Positions 59,801 to 64,000 of a stretch of 64,000 nt of DNA are shown one piece after another. The position numbers were made by a program, and so were the translations under genes. The stretch covers positions 1,736,001-1,800,000 of the forward strand of contig JASFXZ010000039.1 of assembly GCA_032209605.1 (NCBI GenBank), given 5' to 3'. Within the stretch, counting starts at the first letter, position 1. Each line of letters opens with the position of its first letter. The notes below the pieces were generated by a model, which was not told where the DNA came from, made no database searches, and saw only the letters and a program-made list of their open reading frames with translations. Origin of the DNA: Mactromeris polynyma. Taxonomy: Eukaryota; Mollusca; Bivalvia; Venerida; Mactridae.

Positions 59801-62800
59801 AAAATCGCCCGGATTATCCCAATTTTCGTTGTCCATAGGCGTTTAAACTGGCATGCAGACGACAGACTCCTCAATAACGGAAACTGAAGGATAGATCACT
59901 GAACATTTAGTAATGGAATAAAAAATGATGTTTTATTTTCTAATATTAGGTCAGACGAAAAGAAATTGGTGCGGAGAAAATGCAAATCCACCAGGGTTTT
60001 ATTTATCATTCATGGTAGACGTCAATCCATTCATGGACGTACCTATCCTCAAAGACATCGTCCTGGATTTCAATAGCAGAATGTATGCGTTCCTTGCGAG
60101 TGATCCGTCTATAGAGAATAGTTTAGAGAATAAGATCGATATTTTGGACGATATTCTTAACTTAAAAGAAACCGTTGAACTGTTCATAAATACAACAGTT
60201 GAAAGCGTGTTCCGATACGGACATCTCCTTTCCAACGAATCTTTTAGTATGTTGTCTAATTTGCGACAGACAGCCACTGAATTTGGAGAAGCTATAAATG
60301 AGTTGGCTAGCGGTGGTGGAAATTCCTTTAATAATATTGCTACAATCGTTGACAAAGTGTCAACAATTTGGGCAAAAGGATGGAAAAAATTAGAACACGA
60401 TGCTTTAGAGTTTACGGACTCAGTCGAACTAACTACTGAGATAGTGAAGTATAACTTTTCTCGAATCATTGATGAAGCTATTAACAACATGAAGGAGAAG
60501 GTACATAAAACGATGAATACAATTAAATATCAACTCATGTCGGTCTTCCGAAATGTGCAAGGTTTTGGCTTGCGATTCAAGGGAACTTTAAAGATATTTC
60601 ACTTAGAAATATTTGAGCTGGAAATAGAGTTTGTATATTCAGTCGACAAACTTGGAATGTGCAGTCGTTTTGCACACGTTTATGACTTACTTAAAGGCGA
60701 AAGAGCTGCACGCATTTATGCTGTTTTACCAACAGGACAACTTCAGATACCCCCATTCTTCGAACTCCGAGGAATTGGAGTCGCAATTAGAGGAATTGGA
60801 GTGGCAATTAGCATCGACACTCAAGATAAAAAAGTTGTTCAGCTGCAAGCAGATGCGGCCTTACTTGGCATGAAAGCACAGGTAAATGTATTCCTTACAA
60901 ACAACGGTATTTATTTTTCCGCTGAAGGATTAGTTTGGAACGCATTTAAAGCTAGACTAGACGTATCATTTAAATATGATGACGAAGGAAATGATCATGG
61001 GGTGCACATAGTTGGAATACTTTTAGCAAATGATGGTGATGGTACAAACTTTCAAGACAGCTACTTAGACGCGCTTCAAAAGATGACATCGAAGATAGCT
61101 GAAGCAGCTGATAAGCGAATAAGTCAGACTCAAGCTGGTTTGATATGGGCGCAAAAAGCATTAACCAAAGCACAAGATTGGTTAGAAGAAACGAAAGGTG
61201 TGATTAGAAGCGCTCATCCCGCTTTCAACGACGCGATAGATGCATTAGAACGTGCAAAAGAGATAGTTGAGGAAGCTAAGCGACCATTCAGAAATGCATC
61301 AAGTTATTTGAATGAAGCACAAAGAAAAGTAGATGCCCTATGCACTATAAGGACTTGCAAACAGATATGTGTCCCTGGCATTAAATGTCATTGGAAGAAA
61401 GGGTTTTGGGGCATTAAGTATCCAAGCTTCAGCTGGACGAACTGTATGTTTTCGTTTCCAGATCCATTATGTGTGGCATTTAACTTAGGATGTATGGCTT
61501 TACGAGGAATTGCATATCTAGCTCTAGAAGCTGCCAAACTTGCTGTACATATACCTATGGCTGTGCTTGATGCTGCAAAGCTTGTTTTATCTGGTGCTCA
61601 ATTTGTTGTCGATAAGTCAAGAGTTGTATTAGCCATTGCAGAAGGAGCAGTTGACCTAGCACAATTTGGCCTTGAAGGAGCTAAAGGTGTTCTGGAAGGA
61701 GCCAAACTCACTTTAGAAGGAATACAGCAAGTTGTTGGCTGGGGATTTAAAGCGTTTAACTTTATAATCGAACACGGCAATAAAAGCCTTATTGATGTGA
61801 AAAACTGTGGATTTGAGTTAACCACAGCTCTAGAATCCACTGTCTTCCAAATACAATGCGAAATTAATTTATTCAGAACTGGTTTCAGGAAAATAAATAT
61901 CGGTGTGAACTTTGGCAATCCTGTTCAAAGCATTTGGCAAGCATCAAAGAAATCTATCGAAGCTCTTATCGATGAATCACAACATTCATACAGACGGAAA
62001 AGAGAAGTGAAAACCGTTGTAACCAAAATTGTCAAAAGGCTTATTCGACAATCTGAGAATGCAAATGTAGAAGAAGAACATTTTGAAGCTTTTATAAATG
62101 ATACTTTAGACGCCGTTTCGAAAGCACCCGGATTCAAACAAAATACAACACCAAGTGATTACGAGAACAGAGTTGAACACTTCAAAGAAAAATGTAGTTC
62201 ATTCCGAAACATCCACTCGTTTTTATCAGAAGCAACACAAGTACTACTTGAAATGTCAAATGAAACAGCTGGCGCTTTAACCGATGCTTCTGGTTTGGAC
62301 GATAGTCTCTCAAAATTTAATATGAATGAGATATTGGGCAACTTCACCATTGAAAATATTGGCATCGATCCTGTGGTAGCTGGTAATGAATTCAACATAA
62401 GTAGCAGTGATATTGACGACGTGATGACAGAAGTTAAAGGAAATTTATCGGGTGATCCGTTGTTGTCCGACATTGACACGCTGTTGGCTGATGCAAGGTC
62501 GTTGCTTCAAAATCAGACAGCTGACATTAACAACATGAATATCGTCAATCACTGGCTTCTTGCAATGGATAACATTACAACTGAATATTTTGAGAACAAT
62601 GTATGTATATCATTCATGGACTGTGCTCATTACGCAGTCAATGAGTTATATGGTCTCTATGATGCCGAAAACATAACAAATATGGATGACAATATTGACA
62701 TAATCTCGGAGTTTGAAAGTCTGTTCTTAGATCTAACAGCAAATGGTTCACATACCATTGTTGATATCCGAAGAATAACACAGCAGTTAGTGAGACTGTT

Positions 62801-63776
62801 GCTGACTATGGACGACCTGAATATGTTTTGCTCTGAGGCACCCCATGTTGTTCTTAAAATGACGAATCATACTGTTTTTGAAGGAAGTACCTTGACGCTG
62901 AAGTGTGGTATATCAGGGACCCCTTTTCCTACAGGTTTGAATATATACTACAGTTTAAAGGTTCTTATATACTGCAGACATAGACTTCAATTAACCGTAC
63001 TAACATGGCTTTGCTATTTGCAATTATTTTGATAAAACATTATTTGTAACTTAAATGTCTAAGCTCATATAATTTGAATATAATTATCAGCAAATTACAC
63101 TCCAAATGCATCTCAAGAAATCATATTGCCCTTTAAAACTTACTTTATGAAATTGTAAGAAGGTTAAATGGTCATAAGCTGATAGATATATGTTATGATC
63201 TTTCAAGTTTAGCACATGTGACAAAATAACTGTACTTAAAAGACTCAACCCTTGTCTTGCAGTTTGGTGGTACCGTGACGAAGAGTACCTTTCAGAATAT
63301 AATGAACATGAACTGAGTATCCGTAATATATCGAGAAACGACAGCAAGAACTACTACTGCGTTGCTGGAAATGTTGTTGCAAACTTAACATCAGATACGG
63401 TGGGGATAACTGTGTTAGGTGTGTAGAGATCCGATTAATTGTACGACTGTTCATATTTAGCATTTTAATTTGTGTATTTTAAACTTAGAATATCTTTAAA
63501 TGTTTGACTAAGGCACCATGATTGGCATATAAAACGTGTTTGAATATAACAAAGAGCAAAATTATCGACCCTCTGATTTAGTGTAAAATACATCAATCAA
63601 AAAGTAATGTAGTTTATATACTCGGTCGGTATGAGTTTTGTTCATTTATTCGTATTCTTTTTCAACAGAGGAAGAACTTGATACGTCGGAATTTGAAGTT
63701 GGTCTACTTCCATGGTCTAAATCATTCTCTACAAAGCCCTTGGACGACTCGATGGAAATTGCCACCTCATTCAAAG
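44750..63776 (+). CDS. Gene B: paralog of gene A with an added TSP1-like exon (3' end outside window)
   Basis: This is the union of 15 exons listed separately, about 1845 residues before the missing transmembrane exon. The architecture follows gene A: signal peptide, TSP1-like module (absent from A), EGF1-7, the novel region, the 995-codon exon with RRKR, the Ig domain and an acidic linker. All junctions are GT/AG, and exon lengths equal those of A except the 154-bp, 2985-bp and 108-bp exons. An in-frame upstream Met at 44693 exists, but 44750 is chosen because it matches gene A and begins the hydrophobic core. I expect a furin-processed type I surface protein. The transmembrane exon should lie just past 64000. 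Confidence 0.85.
45379..45597 (+). CDS. Gene B exon 2: thrombospondin-1-like module
   Basis: A 219-bp, phase 1-1 exon after CAATTTTAG and before GTAACG. It encodes [18 protein letters not shown] (the WxxW and CSxxCGGG-type signature), then RYSC, a Cys-rich part and [16 protein letters not shown], which resembles the end of an EGF. No counterpart is visible between 1224 and 1795 in gene A. TSP1 repeats often bind glycosaminoglycans or are C-mannosylated at the Trp residues. Confidence 0.8.
45645..46350 (+). repeat. Molluscan interspersed repeat R3, copy 2
   Basis: Repeated phrases such as 'accaagattgttcaaa', 'ctggggtcaaaa', 'gtatgtagcattgt' and 'aaaaacttcgaaaat', ending 'ttgagcgcctagccttcatg' with 'ggcctcttgtt'. 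I recognise this as an abundant bivalve repeat (from memory). Short open frames in it are not genes. Confidence 0.65.
46721..47168 (-). repeat. Inverted repeat X, right copy (about 440 bp)
   Basis: Reverse complement of 40778-41226. One copy sits in LINE-1 upstream of gene B and the other in gene B intron 2, so together they bracket the gene B promoter, signal exon and TSP1 exon. Confidence 0.85.
48140..48460 (-). mobile_element. LINE C-terminal fragment (minus)
   Basis: The minus strand encodes [20 protein letters not shown] then [18 protein letters not shown] and KYIKTYYF, the Cys/His C-terminal end of a bivalve LINE ORF2. 3'-UTR-like AT-rich DNA continues to about 48000. Confidence 0.6.
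48461..49620. other. Intronic, nothing recognised except a diverged internal duplication
   Basis: 'ctcaatgtcattcaaaaaca' with 'tacagttgatcaaa' occurs at about 49262 and again at about 49391, suggesting a diverged tandem pair of about 130 bp. No gene is seen. Confidence 0.45.
49633..49739. mobile_element. 107-bp MITE with 19-bp perfect inverted ends
   Basis: CAAAGACCTAAATACCACA (49633-49651) and its exact reverse complement (49721-49739). A related mini-hairpin, 'aaagacctaaataatggtat' with 'ttgggtcttt', is at 52438-52473. Confidence 0.8.
49965..50135. mobile_element. 171-bp MITE with about 47-bp inverted ends
   Basis: 49965-50011 and 50089-50135 are inverted repeats with one mismatch (atggccaatatgtc against atgaccaatatgtc), leaving a loop of 77 bases. 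It is among the longest near-perfect small inverted repeats in the window. Confidence 0.9.
50210..50300 (+). repeat. LINE-type 3' tail with (ttg)n
   Basis: 'tttgccgaccccgatttgtg' then 'gagagtaataaagga' followed by (tgt)n. LINE-2 ends in the same way at 37640-37680. Confidence 0.45.
50850..51300. other. GC-richer block inside the intron
   Basis: The local base composition is clearly richer in G and C than its surroundings ('ttggggcgggtggggttccg', 'ccggcgccttagccgcctct'). The + strand has long stop-poor runs but no recognisable domain. It may be a fragment of an older mobile element. Confidence 0.35.
51301..53361. other. Intronic, palindromic AT-rich repeats
   Basis: It holds the mini-hairpin at 52438-52473 and a palindromic block around 52513-52560 (gaacgaatattcgaatattc...), followed by 'attcgttgacatcccta', a form seen at ends of MITE-like elements. 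Related 'attcgaatattcga' is at 50158-50172. Nothing else is recognised. Confidence 0.4.
53362..53484 (+). CDS. Gene B exon 3: EGF1
   Basis: A 123-bp, phase 1-1 exon with [15 protein letters not shown] and [17 protein letters not shown]. It is the same length as gene A exon 2. No calcium motif. Confidence 0.85.
53996..54118 (+). CDS. Gene B exon 4: EGF2 (calcium-binding)
   Basis: A 123-bp, phase 1-1 exon starting DVDEC, with [12 protein letters not shown] and DGHTCSG. Confidence 0.87.
54493..54805 (-). repeat. Repeat R1, short copy with 5-bp target duplication
   Basis: A minus-strand copy (ends aagaaatatc and ggctgcgccgaa). TAAAA flanks it at 54488-54492 and 54806-54810, a direct target duplication that fixes the R1 termini. 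It lies in gene B intron 4. Confidence 0.85.
54806..55529. other. Rest of gene B intron 4
   Basis: AT-rich DNA with no exon or repeat recognised. Upstream, 54380-54480 looks like a minus-strand LINE 3' end ('gccaaaataaacc'). Confidence 0.4.
55530..55652 (+). CDS. Gene B exon 5: EGF3 (calcium-binding)
   Basis: A 123-bp, phase 1-1 exon starting EIDEC, with [12 protein letters not shown] and a GTAAGT donor. Confidence 0.87.
55965..56087 (+). CDS. Gene B exon 6: EGF4 (calcium-binding)
   Basis: A 123-bp, phase 1-1 exon starting DIDEC, with [12 protein letters not shown]. Confidence 0.87.
56475..56597 (+). CDS. Gene B exon 7: EGF5 (calcium-binding)
   Basis: A 123-bp, phase 1-1 exon starting EIDEC, with [12 protein letters not shown]. 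Confidence 0.87.
56822..56935 (+). CDS. Gene B exon 8: EGF6 (Notch-like spacing)
   Basis: A 114-bp, phase 1-1 exon starting DIDDC, with CRNGGSCID and GYIGRHCEN. Confidence 0.87.
57186..57311 (+). CDS. Gene B exon 9: EGF7 (calcium-binding)
   Basis: A 126-bp, phase 1-1 exon starting DIDEC, with [12 protein letters not shown]. Here CIN of gene A is CTN. Confidence 0.87.
57751..58636 (+). CDS. Gene B exon 10: unrecognised extracellular domain
   Basis: 886 bp, the same length and phases (1 to 2) as gene A exon 9. It opens [19 protein letters not shown]. All six cysteines of the A version are kept. The frame extends into the upstream intron without a stop, but the acceptor (tctctgactag) and paralogy set the start. 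Confidence 0.85.
58966..59086 (+). CDS. Gene B exon 11: continuation of the novel domain
   Basis: 121 bp, phase 2 to 0, encoding [20 protein letters not shown] and ending SVPDPSD before GTGAGT. Confidence 0.82.
59431..59584 (+). CDS. Gene B exon 12: continuation of the novel domain
   Basis: 154 bp, phase 0 to 1, one codon shorter than gene A exon 11. It gains a sequon (NITLNVG) absent from A. Confidence 0.82.
59950..62934 (+). CDS. Gene B exon 13: 995-codon exon (helical region, RRKR, N-glycan-rich part, first Ig half)
   Basis: 2985 bp, phase 1-1. Same layout as gene A exon 12. RRKR then EV is at 61992-62003. The cysteine-rich insert has seven rather than eight Cys, because LSCRFTNC of A is FSWTNC here. 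A 21-bp tandem duplication at 60768-60809 gives [14 protein letters not shown], where A has a Gly-rich GGGVGVAI. The post-RRKR half keeps most sequons. The open frame runs past the donor at 62935 into the intron, which is unlikely to be used. Confidence 0.9.
60768..60809 (+). repeat. 21-bp in-frame tandem duplication
   Basis: Two adjacent 21-base units, each reading gaggaattggagt and ending gcaatt, encode RGIGVAI twice. Absent in gene A, so it arose after the gene duplication or was lost in A. Confidence 0.9.
62991..63030 (+). repeat. Small R1 fragment in gene B intron 13
   Basis: 'ccgtactaacatggctttgc' with 'tatttgcaatta' matches the R1 5' region. The rest of R1 is not present here. Confidence 0.55.
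63263..63418 (+). CDS. Gene B exon 14: second half of Ig domain
   Basis: 156 bp, phase 1-1, encoding [19 protein letters not shown] and YYCVAGN. It completes the Ig fold begun in exon 13 (TLKCGIS). Confidence 0.85.
63669..63776 (+). CDS. Gene B exon 15: acidic/Ser-rich linker
   Basis: 108 bp, phase 1-1, encoding [20 protein letters not shown] through SFKG. It is 12 residues longer than the gene A linker, while the acceptor, first four residues and donor context match. The transmembrane exon is expected beyond the window. Confidence 0.72.
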
Positions 63777-64000
63777 GTAAACTAGAACAGTTATGGCGGA
63801 GCATTTGACAAAAGTGTTAAAGGACAAAAGCAAATTACAAGCATACAATAAAATATACAGACCAAAAGTGCAATACCTTTCCAAATGATTGGATAATTTT
63901 TTAAGGAAGGGTGGGCAATTGATTAACACTAAGTGGCACAATGATACAAATCTGGTCAACCTAGATGTTGTTCTCAAAATTGTAAACTATAATTATGTAA
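63777..64000. other. Start of gene B intron 15
   Basis: No exon is seen before the window ends. In gene A the matching intron is 330 bases. Confidence 0.5.

Noticed and set aside
1..64000. Prokaryotic operon, defence island or phage
   Set aside because: The genes are intron-split with GT/AG junctions and surrounded by animal LINEs and MITEs. No bacterial-type gene arrangement is seen on either strand.

Overview
The window is animal nuclear DNA, most likely from a bivalve mollusc. The basis is spliced genes with GT/AG introns, an AT-rich background, endonuclease-type LINEs of the kind common in bivalves, and a repeat whose 3' end reads like the abundant molluscan 'gtgagcg...catgggcctcttgtt' family. 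That repeat match is from memory and no search was run. I do not name a species.

Two tandem paralogous genes lie on the + strand. Gene A (about 1172-15708, possibly to 16424) is complete up to its transmembrane exon. Gene B (44750 to beyond 63776) runs off the right edge before its transmembrane exon. Both encode a signal peptide, seven EGF modules (six with a calcium-binding signature), about 390 residues I cannot place, a single exon of about 995 codons (a helical region with a cysteine-rich insert, an RRKR cleavage site, a heavily N-glycosylated part and the first half of an Ig domain), a second Ig half, an acidic linker and, in A, a transmembrane helix. Exon lengths and phases match almost base for base. 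The main differences are a thrombospondin-1-like exon found only in B and a longer linker in B. The upstream DNA is also similar, so the duplication included the promoter.

The 28 kb between the genes (16.7-44.5 kb) and the long introns are full of mobile elements. They include two copies of a 2.6-2.75 kb element T with 13-bp inverted ends; a frameshifted PIF/Harbinger transposon (26789-29562) inside a larger element with perfect 54-bp inverted ends and a 6-bp target duplication (26735-32053); and two broken LINEs in opposite orientation (32190-37680 on +, 38590-44300 on -). The clearest structure is a four-level nest: LINE, then repeat R1, then element T, then a 140-bp MITE. There are also other interspersed repeat families, small hairpin MITEs and tRNA-like sequences that look like SINE heads.

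I see no prokaryotic genes, CRISPR array or rRNA. The strongest candidate for something undescribed is the A/B protein family. Its central parts match nothing I know, and it carries a conserved furin-type site that would split the ectodomain from a membrane-anchored Ig stub.
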